Under the pieces are notes generated by a model. It saw only the letters and a program-made list of their open reading frames with translations. It was not told the DNA's origin and searched no databases. A program made the translations under genes and the position numbers. This document shows, in pieces, positions 11,055 to 21,406 of a stretch of 64,000 nt of DNA. Every line of letters begins with the position of its first letter. The first letter of the stretch is position 1. The stretch lies in assembly GCA_963995505.1 (NCBI GenBank), contig OZ023184.1, forward strand, positions 5,642,001 to 5,706,000. The letters run 5' to 3'. The DNA comes from Hypericum androsaemum. Taxonomy: Eukaryota > Streptophyta > Magnoliopsida > Malpighiales > Hypericaceae.

Positions 11055-12991
11055 TTGGCCCATTAGCCTGTGCAATATAGCCTACAAAGTGCTTATGAAG
11101 ATAATTATGGGTCGATTAAAGCACAAACTTCCCAATCTTATTTCACAAGCCCAAGAAAGCTTTGTGCTAGGTCGCTAAATTGCGGACAAAGTCATCATAT
11201 TCCAATAGGTGGTCCACTCAATGAGGTATAAAGGTGGACAAAAAGAGTGGATGACAGTAAAAATAGATCTTGAGAATGCCTATGATAGACTCTGGTGGGA
11301 TTTTGTTGAAGACACCCTCCGAGACGTTGGTTTGCCTAGCCAGCTTATCAAAATCATCATGGCATGTGTTAGCGGTGCAAGCATGAAGTTATTATAGAAC
11401 GGGAAAATCTCTAAAGGATTCTTGCCTTCGTGTGGACTGAGACAAGGAGACCCTATGTCCCCCTACCTCTTCGTACTTTGTATCGAAAGGCTAGCACATT
11501 TAATCACTGTGGCAACTGCTAGGAAGCATTGGAGGCCAATAAAATTCACTCGCAAAGGGCAGCACCTGTCTCACCTACTATTCGCAGATGATATTATCCT
11601 CTTCGAGGAGGCTAGCTTAGAACAAGTACGAGTTATGCAAGGCTTCTTGATACTTTTTGCTCAGCCTCGGGACAAAGAGTTAATGCCCAGAAATCTCGAG
11701 TCTTCTGTTTGAAGAGCATGGATAAAGCAGCTTGTACTCAGCAAGGAACTTGGGATTCAGTTAACTTATGATCTAGGCAAATACCTAGGCTTTCCTACTT
11801 TGCACTCGAGGGTGAACAAGGATACTTTCAACCACATTCTCTCCAATGCTCAGGCTAGACTCGCTGGCTAGAAAGCGAAGCAATTGACAATGGCAGGAAG
11901 AATTACTCTGGCAAGACCAGTTCTTTCCATGATTCCTATGTATTCCATGCAGGTAGTTAAGCTTCCGGCTGATATTTGTGAGAAATTGGACCGCATCAAC
12001 CGCGGGTTCATATGGGGGGACACCGAGTCTAGCCGAGGTATGCACCTGGTTAAATGGAAAGATGTTTGCCTCCCGATGAGTATGGGGGGCTTAAGAATAC
12101 GAAGTGCCAGAATCTCGAATGATGTGCTGCTCACCAAACTTGGTTGAAGATTTCTTAATAATACGAGCCCACTGGGCACAAGTGCTAAAGCTTAAGTGTG
12201 TGAGGAACTCTGCTGAAGGTGAGATCATACCTCATAATACAAGACAGTCGGCCACTTGGGCTGGTTTGGTGAAAATTGCGCCCACTCTTAAATATGGTCT
12301 ATTGGAAATGGTTGTATGACCAAATTTTGGACAGACTATTGGCTCTCGGACGTCGGTCCTCTTATCCATAATGGCTTCAGATCCCTGCAGAAGATGAATG
12401 CAAACGAGTCTGTGATTATTGGGATGAAACTAAAGGCTGGGATTGGGATGCACTTAGCCCTCTCCTCCCTCAAGATTGGTGGCCACTTCTTACTGCTACC
12501 TTTGTGGATGTCCCTGGTGGCATGAAAGATGTTGTTGCTTGGAGGCACTCCGCTTCTGGCGGATTTACCTCTTAAGTCATCATACTTGACCCTCCTTGCT
12601 CAAGACCAAGTCTTACCTGCTACTCTCTTTAACTGACCACTAATTTGGAAAGTTGGTGCACTAGAGAAAGTTCGTGTGTTTCTTTGGAAGTGTGCAAAAG
12701 GCCGCCTTCCAATGAATGCAGAGAGGTTCAGACAGAAGTATGCATCGTCCCTATATTGCCCTACGTGCAAGGACACCCTGGAGTCCTTACTTCATCTTTT
12801 AAGGGACTGTCTGAAAGCAAGAAGAATATGGCGCTTCCTGGTACCAGCAAATGGATAATGCACCTTCTTCACTCTCCCCAAATCGATTTGGCTGGAGTGC
12901 AACTGCCAAGCCACGACGATGCTAGTGGAAGGAACAGTGTGGAATACTCTCTTCGCCATCACCATATGATGGTTATGGCAGTGGAGAAACG

Positions 12992-13636
12992 ATGTGGTGT
13001 TTGACCGTAACAGCTTGCCTGCTGACCCGGTTGCCTTTATTTGCAATCAAGCACAGGAAAACTGAGAGAGCTTGGCAGAAGCTAATGCTGACAAAGGACC
13101 AGAAGCTACTCAGGTCCGAACAAACAACTAAATGGCAGGCTCCATGTAAGGACTGGCTGAAGCTTAACACAGATGGCTCAGTGAAAGGGAACCCAGGAAG
13201 AGCTGGAGCGGGAGGTGTCCTCCGGGACACTAGAGGAAGGTGGTGTGGTGGTTTTGTTCAGAATACAGGTCACTGCACCGCACTAGCATCGGAGACGTGG
13301 GCCATTTGGAAGGGCCTACAACTAGCTTGGGAGAAGGGATGTAAGAAGCTGATTACCGAGACTGACTCACTGTTGGAAGCTCGTCAGCTTACCGAGAGCA
13401 TAGCGAGGGACCATCCGCTATCAGCGCTCGTGATTAATTGTCGAAGTCTCATTCGTCAACAATGGCGTGTCGAGATAAACCACTGCCTTCGTGAATGTAA
13501 TAGGGTTGCTGATTTTTTGTCTAACCTAGCCCTAGACTTCCCATTAGGTGTCCATGTCCTGATAGACCCGCCTGATGGATGTATCCCTCTGTTGAGGATG
13601 GATCTCCCGCATGTTATTTCTACTTCCGATCAATAA
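12992..13636 (+). CDS. LINE-encoded RNase H domain, open over 214 codons
   Basis: Plant L1-type RNase H (RVT_3 family), which removes RNA from RNA/DNA hybrids during retrotransposition. The core runs from WLKLNTDGSVKGNPG through GAGGVLRDTRG, LASETWAIWKGL, ITETDSLLEA and NRVADFLSNLAL. The catalytic acidic residues (D of NTDGS, E of SETWA, D of TETDS) are all present. The frame is open to a TAA at 13636 although the rest of ORF2 is broken. In an intact element this would be the C-terminal part of ORF2, so its ATG at 12992 is probably not a true start. Confidence 0.7.
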   Translation: MWCLTVTACLLTRLPLFAIKHRKTERAWQKLMLTKDQKLLRSEQTTKWQAPCKDWLKLNTDGSVKGNPGRAGAGGVLRDTRGRWCGGFVQNTGHCTALASETWAIWKGLQLAWEKGCKKLITETDSLLEARQLTESIARDHPLSALVINCRSLIRQQWRVEINHCLRECNRVADFLSNLALDFPLGVHVLIDPPDGCIPLLRMDLPHVISTSDQ

Positions 13637-13671
13637 ACGAGTGCATGACACTCACCTATTCCAAAAAAAAA

Positions 13672-13935
13672 TTTTAAAAACCAATTGATAAAGATTTGTT
13701 TGTGGTGTTGTTCTTATATTTAACGCAGAATATTTTATCATTTAAAATAATTTTTCAATATATACTCCTTTATTAGTCATTTATCAACAACAAAAAAACT
13801 CCTTTATTAGTCAAATTTGACACTCTTAATCCAATACCAAAATATCTCACCCGGGCATAAACCCCCGTCTCCCCCTCGAAACTGAAACCCGCCAAAGAAT
13901 CTCTTTCCGCCCTCAGAGACAAAACATCAAACACC
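13672..13935. promoter_or_regulatory. 5' flank of the single-exon gene
   Basis: AT-rich spacer between the LINE tail and the coding region. Base composition changes sharply near 13850 to C-rich text (CACCCGGGCATAAACCCCCGTCTCCCC) that is probably the 5' UTR and core promoter. No clear TATA box is seen. Confidence 0.4.
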
Positions 13936-14568
13936 ATGAGCTCATTCACCAACCCGACCTCGGCCTTCGACAATCTCCTCCTCCAATCCCTAATGGGCCG
14001 CCTCCAAATCCGCCCGCCACCCCAGTCCTCCTCCGTCAACCACCCCCTCCTCTCCCAGTCCCTCGAGGACCTCCTCCTCCAGCTCTCCGACGACGAAGAA
14101 GACGAGGACGACGACGACGGGTTATCCGAGCCCGGAGACCAGACAGGCTCCCGGTCCCGGCTCGCCAAGGAGGAGGCCAAGCTGGAGAAGGAGATCGTCC
14201 GCGTCATCCTCTCCGGGAACACCGATTCGCTTAAGCCGAACTCCGGTAAGGCGGTGACCATCGGAGAGCACCATGTATGCGTAGGGTTCCACGAGGAGAA
14301 AGGGTCCGATTATCGGGTGTGGGAGTGGCACGGCCATATCGTGCTTTTCGACGAGGAGGACGGGTATAATCCCGAGTATATCTATGGGAATTACTTCGAG
14401 AGGCTGTTTGGGAAGGTTAGCAATAAAGGTGGGGCTGCAAAGGAGGAAGAGGAGGAGGAGAAAGCGGGGAATTTGGGGTTGCGGGAGTTGATCGATGGCG
14501 GGGATTCGAGCAGCGGCCGTATTCTCCACAGGAATATCAGTTCGGGGTCCCCTAGGGGCGTTATCTAG
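13936..14568 (+). CDS. Plant-conserved protein of unknown function, single exon, 210 aa
   Basis: One uninterrupted frame of 210 codons, GC-rich and codon-biased like a real gene. The N-terminal third is Ser/Pro/Leu-rich. An acidic run (residues about 50-62, DDEEDEDDDD) follows. An alpha-helical KEEAKLEKEIVRVILSG block (77-93) leads into the best conserved core, with VTIGEHHVCVGFHEEKGSDY and WEWHGHIVLFDEEDGYNPEYIYGNYFE (about 106-160). A Glu-rich linker and Ser/Gly-rich tail close the protein. I recognise the core as a block found in uncharacterised plant proteins but know no function for it. There is no signal peptide or membrane segment. The start is the first ATG in frame (CACCATGAG). Its intact frame next to dead LINE sequence supports a real gene. 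Confidence 0.8.
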   Translation: MSSFTNPTSAFDNLLLQSLMGRLQIRPPPQSSSVNHPLLSQSLEDLLLQLSDDEEDEDDDDGLSEPGDQTGSRSRLAKEEAKLEKEIVRVILSGNTDSLKPNSGKAVTIGEHHVCVGFHEEKGSDYRVWEWHGHIVLFDEEDGYNPEYIYGNYFERLFGKVSNKGGAAKEEEEEEKAGNLGLRELIDGGDSSSGRILHRNISSGSPRGVI

Positions 14569-16270
14569 TGGTTCCTTTGCGCTCCTTTGTCGAAGACTGT
14601 CGTGTTGCTTGGTGTTTGTGTAAGCTTTCTTTCTATGGAGGCTATACTGTGTTCTTTATGTTTGTTCATGTACTTGCTCCTGTTGCCAGCTCTGCATCTT
14701 TTGGAGCATAGTGATCATGAGTTGAACAAGATGAGATATCGAGAGCGAGTAGTGATTTTAGGTTGATAAACGGGTGAATAACTCGAGTCTCTCGGAAAGT
14801 ACTATTTTGTGAGATGATGATTCCTTGCTGCATAGTTACACTATCAACTGCAGTGGCTTAGGTTGTTTGTTACCCTTTAGTTGGGTTGCGCTTCGAGTTT
14901 ATTTAATTGTTCTGGCTAGAGTTGTTATGCCTCATATGGCATCTTGGGCGTGCTTGAGAATTTTCGATCACGCTAAGATTAGTGGTATACGAAGTCAAAC
15001 TACTCTATGGGACGCCATCCTTGGGGCCTCATGCTTGCTTATGTTTCCCTCATTTTCTATTTGGCAGATCCGTATTATGAGAAATTTTGCAGCTCATTGG
15101 ATTGATTTCGGAATGATTGATGGACTCTGTTTCATTGTATATTACATGCTGAACAAGTCAAAATTGTGATCACAATCCTCTAAAGAAGCTACATACTAGT
15201 GTCGGATGGCAGTAGGTACCAGGGGATCTAATGTTAGCTGGAAGTAAAAATCAAGTAATCTACTGTTTGATGGAAATAAAATTCAAGGGACCTGGGGTGG
15301 TATAATAACTTTTCGAATCCTTAAATGTCCTCCCGTCCGAATTGTTATGCAGTGATACTATAGTTTATAATGTTGTCATTATATTCAGAATGATGGCTTG
15401 AATTTCTGTAGGATGGCTCTGTTGAGATCTATGAATTGCCTTACTTTTGTTCTGTGAACTTTCTGAGTCTTGACCAGATGCCCTCGTAAAACAATTCACC
15501 ACGATTCTATTTATCTCCTCTGCCATGCTACAAATGTATCTACTGAAGAAGCTATTTGTGCTCATCTCACTAATTAGTTGGTCCTAAGAAAGTATTTTCA
15601 ACAGATTAAGAAAGTTAATTATTGGTAGTAATGTGAAATTCGTCATGAAATGCTCAGATACGATGATCCCAGTATATCTAATGTATCAGATCTTTAGACC
15701 TGTTGCAACATCTGTTCATTCATCAGCTTGCTTCCAAATGGTACTGAACCACACAGAGGAGATTCTTTTCTTGTAGATGAGTAGTTAAACAATTCGGTCT
15801 TGGTTTCAGATGGCTATGTTCCCTGTGTACATAACTGATATTATATGCTAACTTATCCGTTGGAATTGTATGCTAATATTGACAGGCTCAGCTGGCTGCA
15901 AGGCTGTATACTCTCGCGGAAGCAGCCCTCGCTCGCCACTGGTTGGGGTCGAGTCTTGTGATACTCAAGATTTGCTTACCACTCGGGGCATGCTGTCCTG
16001 GGCTATAGAACCATTTCTTTCCTTCTGTAAGCAAAAAGGTTGTTTTCCCTTGTGTCAAAAAACTCCACCCGCCATGGTTTTGTGGCTTGAGTTCTTACTT
16101 GTCAAAACGCGAGTGGTCGCGTCGAACTGGCAGCTTGCTAGTTACCAACCATGGTGTTTCCGGTTGAAAAATCCTTGCCTCATGTTTATTTGCCTTGTTT
16201 ACCATGATGGAAGAGTTCTGATGCTTTGAGACACAGAAATACTTGCAAGGTGCAACTAGCCAGCAACCTC
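14569..16270. other. 3' UTR and gene-poor spacer
   Basis: The first few hundred bases look like 3' UTR (TTCTTTATGTTTGTTCATG). Beyond this only short chance ORFs occur (for example 14825-15169 and 15870-16229), without recognisable domains or coding bias. A long 3' transcript or non-coding transcript cannot be excluded. Confidence 0.4.
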
Positions 16271-16879
16271 GTCAACACTTTATTTATCTTATTTATTCAG
16301 AGTAAGAGTACTTTCGAATCCTATTTACGGATTTTTCTCCAATTCGTAAGGATATGAGTCAGACAGGCATGAAATCTCCCTAGTTAACATGAACCTGGCC
16401 CATGTCGCTACAATTACGAAGCCCATTTAAAGAAGGGAAGTTCCCATAAAACGAAAAAAAAAAATTCAAAATTTTGATTGCTTACTTCCAAATTTTCATT
16501 TTCTATTGTGAAATTCAAAATTTTATTCTCAAATGAACTTTTAGTTGAAAAAATTCTTGCGATCTGACGATTATACCCGGCGATCTCACCGATCCGTTCA
16601 ACATTAAGATTTTGCATGCGATCCAGCACGGTGGAGCAATGGCAACTCATAAAATCGTGCAATCTTACGATTATAATCGCTATCCTGACAACCTTGATTC
16701 TTCCTAGTCGACTTTCAATATGAGAGATTCGAGAAATTAACGACGTGGTGTGGTGGACGAGGGAGAATCTTGCATAGTACGGTTCTCGTTCCTTAGAGTA
16801 GAAGCTCCTTCGCAACTAGAAGGTTCAAACTGCTCCCATGGATTATTATAGCTATGGTGGACACTGGAAGGGGATAGTC

Positions 16880-17513
16880 CTAACTTGTTTGGTCAGATTG
16901 GAATCCGGATAACAGAGCGGTTCGCTTTATGAAAACATATTGTTGATGTTGCTTGTGTTTTTTATGCGGGCATTGTGGCTCATCATCTTTTTCCAAAACC
17001 TGTAAGAAGAACATAAAAGAAGTGTCATCTGAGTCAATCCCTGTGATTAAGCAAAGATAGGTATGGTGGGTCGGGCGAGTCGCTCTCCGTGTCGTTTTAA
17101 AAAACATAGCTTGATACAACTTGCATATGCTGATGTTGCTTGTGTGTTTTTCAGGTGGGCTTTGTGGCTCATCATCTGTTTCCAAAACCATCAATCCTAT
17201 CCTACATTTTGATTAGGTAATTTAGTTCCTCCTTTCCCCCTCCGCTGCTCTCTCGAACCGAGGCCTTTTCTTGACATTTGGACGCAACGGGAGATAAGGA
17301 GGGTGATTTGGGGGCGACCAAAACACCATTGATTTGAGAAGTTCCAAGAGTACTCCAGCCTAATTTGACTAAAACCCTGCAGCTACATCGCCCTTTGTAT
17401 TTTTTTTCATCAACTGCCGAGGCACCCGGCGAAAGTGATACGAACCACCACCAGTCGAGGTCTTTGATCATGATCTGAGACTTCAACGTCTTGCGTCCAG
17501 ATCTGGCCGCCAT
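16880..17513 (-). pseudogene. Possible minus-strand gene fragment with a duplicated exon-like block
   Basis: On the minus strand, 17189-17131 reads VLETDDEPQSPPEKHTSN and 17000-16944 reads VLEKDDEPQCPHKKHKQ. These are two related exon-like blocks, and the second is preceded by a good acceptor (CTTCTTACAG). A further open frame (17513-17202) starts MAARSGRKTLKSQ. I do not recognise a family and cannot link the pieces into one frame, so this may be a decayed gene or chance. Confidence 0.3.
16944..17189. repeat. Direct repeat of ~58 bp, two copies
   Basis: Copies at 16944-17000 and 17131-17189 share TGATGTTGCTTGTGTKTTTT and GTGGCTCATCATCTKTTTCC, with about 85 percent identity by eye. They are separated by 130 bp of unrelated sequence. 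Confidence 0.8.
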
Positions 17514-17920
17514 CGTTGACGGAACTCGTATCAGAAAGCAAGGGTTAGATTGTTATCATCCAGTCGCAAAATTACACCAAGAGAATGTCTTGATCATTCG
17601 ACTCGATGCGCATATAGCCACATCGCCATACTGATCTCTTCTTCATCCGAAACATAAGATCTTCGGAGAAAATTAGTCTAACACAATAGAACAACCATCA
17701 GAAGGTGGTTCGGTCACGTTATTCAATTTCGAGAACAAATCATCTTCAACGTCACCCTTTTCATTCATCAGGGAACGGTGAAGGCTGTTCATCACAAGCA
17801 AGACAGGAGAGATTCAAGTCCTAAAAACCAGGGGAGATTAATCATCCAAGTCTACCAGCCAAAAGAAAACATACGGAAGGGGAACTAAATACAACAGAGT
17901 CAAGCAACTGCGCAAAGAAA

Positions 17921-18874
17921 CTATGCCTTCTTTGGAGACTTGGTGCCCTTGGCCGGAGATTTGGGCACCTTGGCCGGAGACTTGGGCTCCTTGGCCGCCT
18001 TCTCGGCCTTCTTCGGGAGCAGCACGGGGTTGATGTTGGGAATAACTCCGCCATGGGCTATAGTGACTCCGGCAAGAAGCTTCCCGAGCTCCTCGTCGTT
18101 CCTAATGGCCAACAGAACATGCCTAGGGATGATCCTATTCTTCTTGTTGTCCCTCGCTGCATTCCCCGCCAGCTCCAATACCTTAGCAAACCAAACAAAC
18201 ACACCTCATTCCCAAACTAATCATACCCAAAAAGAACCAATGGCAGTTTAAAAATGAATTGGATTAAAGCGTTACGAATGTGAAAAGTATCATTAGAATA
18301 GCTGACCCTAAAAAACTCGATAGTGATCGACTCGGAATATAGATTCACAAACAACAATGGTACCCTAACAGAAGAAACCCCAAATGCCTACCACTCCAAC
18401 CATGTTTAAGGCAAGCAAAATCAATTAATCCAACAAGCCCTAATTAGTACAAAGCATAAAAGTTCACATAAAAGGAAACAAAAGGACTCGGAAATGAGCA
18501 AATAAAATAGAATCAGACCAACCCATCTGTTTCTCAAGGAAATGTTTTTCAGGCTCAAACAAACCGTCGGAATTTTTTTTCCATAACATTTGATATCCGG
18601 ACCCACACTGTGTGGTCGACTAATCCATATTCGAGGTAAAGAGGACAAGTTGGGGCTATACCTCAGCAGCGAGATACTCAAGAACAGCAGCGAGGTAAAC
18701 GGGAGCGCCGGTGCCGACCCGCTGGGCGTAGCGACCTTTCTTCAAGTACCTCCCGATCCGACCAACCGGGAACTGGAGCCCCGCCTTGGTCGACCGGGTG
18801 ACCGACTTCTTCCTGGGCCCACCGCCTTTCCTTCCTCCAGCTCCCTTCTTGGCCTTCCCTCCTCCAGTCTCCAT
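17921..18874 (-). CDS. H2A: Histone H2A, H2A.W-type with SPKK tail (copy 1)
   Basis: Core histone H2A of 157 residues, a nucleosome subunit. Exon 1 is 18874-18662 (71 codons, ending EYLAAE). The intron is 18661-18182 and exon 2 is 18181-17921, with a GT/AG border in the position usual for plant H2A genes. The histone fold includes [20 protein letters not shown], the [14 protein letters not shown] helix and the acidic-patch region [12 protein letters not shown]. The C-terminal tail has three SPxK-type repeats (KSPAK, KSPAK, KSPKKA). In plants this tail marks H2A.W, the heterochromatin class that binds linker DNA, so that assignment follows from family knowledge. No SQ(E/D) motif of H2A.X is present. 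The ATG at 18874 is chosen over an upstream in-frame ATG at 18928 because METGGGK matches the family start. Confidence 0.93.
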
Positions 18875-19020
18875 CACTCCAAGTTTCTTACAAGACAAGA
18901 TCGGGACCGCAAATTGGGTGGGGTGCACCTAAACCAAAGTGGGTGTGGGATATGTGCGAGTCTATCAGGTGGAGGAGACGGGGGCCGTTGGATTAGGGGT
19001 GATCGATGGTGGGAAAGTGA

Positions 19021-19056
19021 TGACGTGGCGATCCGAACGATGTTGAATCAGCCAAT
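19021..19056 (-). promoter_or_regulatory. Histone-type promoter module of H2A copy 1
   Basis: Read on the minus strand it holds ATTGGC (CCAAT box in reverse), a partial octamer (TTCGGATC) and the histone hexamer ACGTCA at 19026-19021. It lies about 150-180 bp upstream of the ATG. The same arrangement and spacing recur upstream of H2A copy 2. Confidence 0.65.
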
Positions 19057-19586
19057 GAGAATAAAGGACTTCGGATACGATACCACACGAGAAGTTTTAC
19101 GGTCATTTCTGTATTCAAATAGTAATTTTGTTTAGTTTAGATAGAAAAAGTTAATCCTATACAATCTATAACATAATTAGAAATGAGAAAATTGTATTTA
19201 TTAATTTTATATATATATATATTAATACATATAACTCTTATTTGTCTTATATTTATAGGTTTTTATGTTTTTCAGTAATTCGTCAACTAAAGCTTATTGA
19301 AAACTTAAGCACTCTGGTTCATTTGCAACTTTAAGAGAAATAAGTGTTGTCGACCCTAATCTATCCCTTATGACCCAATTCTCGAATTAGTTGTTTAAAT
19401 TATAACAAATCAAAATTGATACGAACCACAATTAATTCTTTTCATTAACCATAGAAATGCAAAAGACTTGCACCCATATCGAAACTGGATACACAAAACA
19501 TGAAACAAGATTCCTAAACCTCCGCTAATAAACTATGGCGAACCCTAAATACATCCGATTAAAACAGAGAACCGTCCATCAATTCC
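19057..19586. other. Spacer between the two H2A genes
   Basis: AT-rich, with no coding potential. It ends at the 3' UTR of H2A copy 2. A short TA run lies at 19211-19222. Confidence 0.5.
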
Positions 19587-20121
19587 TTAAGCCGCCTTCT
19601 TCGGGGACTTGCCGGCCTTCACGGGTGACTTGGGCTCCGTCGTCGCCTTATCGGTCTTCTTCGGGAGGAGCACCGAGTTGATGTTGGGGAGGACGCCACC
19701 GTGGGCGATGGTGACGCCGGCGAGAAGCTTCCCGAGCTCCTCGTCGTTCCTTATGGCCAGCAGCAGGTGCCTGGGGATGATCCTCATCTTCTTGTTGTCA
19801 CGTGCCGCGTTCCCCGCCAGCTCCAACACCTAACCAAAAAAAGAAAAAAATAACCGCCACTTAGAACATCACTTTTAAAAAATCAAAAATTAAAATTAAT
19901 TTGACGGTGAGGTGTACCTCAGCGGCGAGATACTCGAGGACTGCGGCGAGGTAGACTGGGGCGCCGGTGCCGACGCGCTGGGCGTAGCGGCCTTTCTTGA
20001 GGAACCTTCCGATCCGGCCAACGGGGAACTGGAGCCCAGCCTTGGTCGACCTTGTGACCGCCTTCTTCCTCGGGCCACCGCCCTTCCTCCCTCCAGCTCC
20101 CTTCTTCGGTGCTGCCTCCAT
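19587..20121 (-). CDS. H2A: Histone H2A, H2A.W-type with SPKK tail (copy 2)
   Basis: Core histone H2A of 148 residues. Exon 1 is 20121-19918 (68 codons), the intron is 19917-19830 (88 bp), and exon 2 is 19829-19587. It is close in sequence to the neighbour at 17921-18874, with the same intron position and orientation, so the pair is a tandem duplication. The tail is shorter ([16 protein letters not shown]), with two SPxK motifs, and Met replaces Asn after RDNKK. The ATG at 20121 gives [16 protein letters not shown]. The upstream in-frame ATG at 20220 is rejected because it lies in a low-complexity leader. Its promoter carries a TATA box, the histone octamer and hexamer, and a CCAAT box, so S-phase-linked expression is likely. 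Confidence 0.95.
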
Positions 20122-20238
20122 TGCTTCGGCTTCCTCTTCGAAAAGAATATGAGATTTTGTTTCGGTGGGTGAATTTTTTTTTTTGCGAAGTTTCGATGGG
20201 TGAATTTGTTTGGAGTTCATGGGGAGGTGGTGGTGGGG

Positions 20239-20245
20239 TTATATA
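20239..20245 (-). promoter_or_regulatory. TATA box of H2A copy 2
   Basis: TATATAA on the minus strand, about 118 bp upstream of the ATG. Confidence 0.7.
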
Positions 20246-20304
20246 CGGGATTTGGGTTTGGGATGGAGAATGCGGGGCCGTTGGATTTGGTGTTGATGGA
20301 TAAG

Positions 20305-20340
20305 TGACGTGGCAATCCGCGTGGTGCGGGAACAACCAAT
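20305..20340 (-). promoter_or_regulatory. Histone octamer, hexamer and CCAAT module of H2A copy 2
   Basis: On the minus strand: ATTGGTT (CCAAT box), CGCGGATT (20321-20314, one base from the plant histone octamer CGCGGATC) and ACGTCA (20310-20305, the histone hexamer). Octamer plus hexamer is the established signature of plant S-phase histone promoters. It sits about 65-100 bp upstream of the TATA box. Confidence 0.8.
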
Positions 20341-20748
20341 CGGGTGAGGAGAGAGAGGTAGGTGGAAGGGGTTTGAAATTTTGGCGGAGAGGGAAATTTT
20401 GGGGGAAATGTTTCAAACGCGCGCTCTTTTATTTTTTATTTTTTTTGAGGAATCTCTCTTTTATATTTTTGGGTAATAAAAGAAATGCGGGAGGGGGGAT
20501 AAACTTATAACTTGTTCGGTGGGTTTTTTTATTTACTGTTTATTATATTTTATAGAATTTTCAAAGGTCCCATATAAGAAGAGAACTTCAGTGTAGTATT
20601 CAGTACAGATTAATGGTTCATTGTAGGGGTGAGCTGCAAATTGAAGAAAACCGAAAATCGACACTGCAAAACTGAAAAGGTGTTGTGGTACAGTTTGACA
20701 CCCAAACCGCGTTCGGGGTGGTGTCGGTGTTTGTTTCGTACCGCACTG

Positions 20749-20816
20749 GGACACCGACACCGCATAGATTATGTAAAACGATGTCGTTTTACATAATCTA
20801 TGCGGTGTCGGTGTCC
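20749..20816. repeat. Perfect 33-bp inverted repeat with 2-bp centre
   Basis: Arms 20749-20781 and 20784-20816 are exactly complementary around a TG centre. Key sub-blocks are GGACACCGACACCGCATAG and TTATGTAAAACGA. It lies inside the hAT element. Confidence 0.97.
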
Positions 20817-21375
20817 TATCAGGGTTACTTCAACCCAAAAATGACGTCGTTTTTGGAGCGTATATATATTCAGTCTCTTCAGAAACTTAACTTTCTCTTC
20901 CCCTCGCTGCCTCTTCTTTCCCCTTTCTCTCCCCGACATCATCATCATCGTGTTTCCTCTCCCTCCCTCTCCCTCAATTGCCGCCGGGACTCCAAATCCG
21001 ACCACCGCTACCCGTTCTCCTCCGCCTCTCCCTCTGGCCACCTCTAGAATACATTGAACCCCAAATCCCTAAATTTCATAAACCCTAAAACCCCAAACTG
21101 GAAAAAAATCCAAATACCAAAACCCTAGTCTCTACAAACCTCCGCCCTCCACCGGCCTCCACTCTCTCTCTTTGGGTCCTCCCCGTACTTATTGCTTTTG
21201 TGAACTTGTTAAACTTGTTGGATTGATAGTTGTTGGTTGGATAAACTTGTGAACTTGTTGGATTGGTAGCTGTTTGCTGCTGAACTTATTAAAGGATGAA
21301 CTCGATGTTGAACTTGTTAAACTTGATGTATCGATTGCTTTTGGATGTTGCTTAAATTATCGGATGAACTTGCTT

Positions 21376-21406
21376 TTGGATGTTGGATGTTGGATGTTGG
21401 ATGTTG
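21376..21406. repeat. Heptamer tandem repeat TTGGATG
   Basis: Four or more direct copies of TTGGATG inside the hAT element. The surrounding 21190-21460 is also built from degenerate AACTTGTTGGATTG-like units. Confidence 0.85.

Larger units (their letters stand above)
8108..12860 (+). pseudogene. LINE ORF2: endonuclease, reverse transcriptase, zf-RVT (broken)
   Basis: Endonuclease traces: IIWNYCGA near 8115, RRGGIWLLWDNQ near 8300 and IAGDFNDITNPEER near 8510 (exonuclease-endonuclease-phosphatase family). Reverse transcriptase: PLKAPGVDGFQAVFYQHCW (9440), then after an insertion PISLCNIAYKVLMK (11058), IDLENAYDRLWWDF (11260), GLRQGDPMSPYLF (11437), and catalytic FADDIILF (11581-11604). A zf-RVT segment FLWKCAKGRLPMNAERF...CPTCKDTLESLLHLLRDC lies at 12676-12810. 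Stops and shifts separate these pieces (for example TAG at 11395 and 11870), so no full ORF2 protein can be made. Confidence 0.8.
6290..13671 (+). mobile_element. Decayed plant L1-type LINE (non-LTR retrotransposon)
   Basis: About 6 kb of element after subtracting an internal insertion. In order it holds a proline-rich ORF1 with a DUF4283-like and zinc-knuckle region, an endonuclease, a reverse transcriptase with the FADD box, a zf-RVT zinc-binding segment, a terminal RNase H, and a short A-rich tail (CCAAAAAAAAATTTTAAAAACC, 13660-13681). The terminal RNase H marks the plant L1 lineage. There are many stops and shifts in ORF1, endonuclease and reverse transcriptase, so it is dead. The exact 5' end and target duplication were not found. 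Confidence 0.85.

Noticed and set aside
14122..14529. Minus-strand ORF overlapping the single-exon gene
   Set aside because: Antisense shadow of a GC-rich coding exon; the plus-strand frame has the conserved core.
19896..20416. Alternative frames over H2A exon 1 on both strands
   Set aside because: Shadows of the histone exon; only one frame encodes the histone fold.
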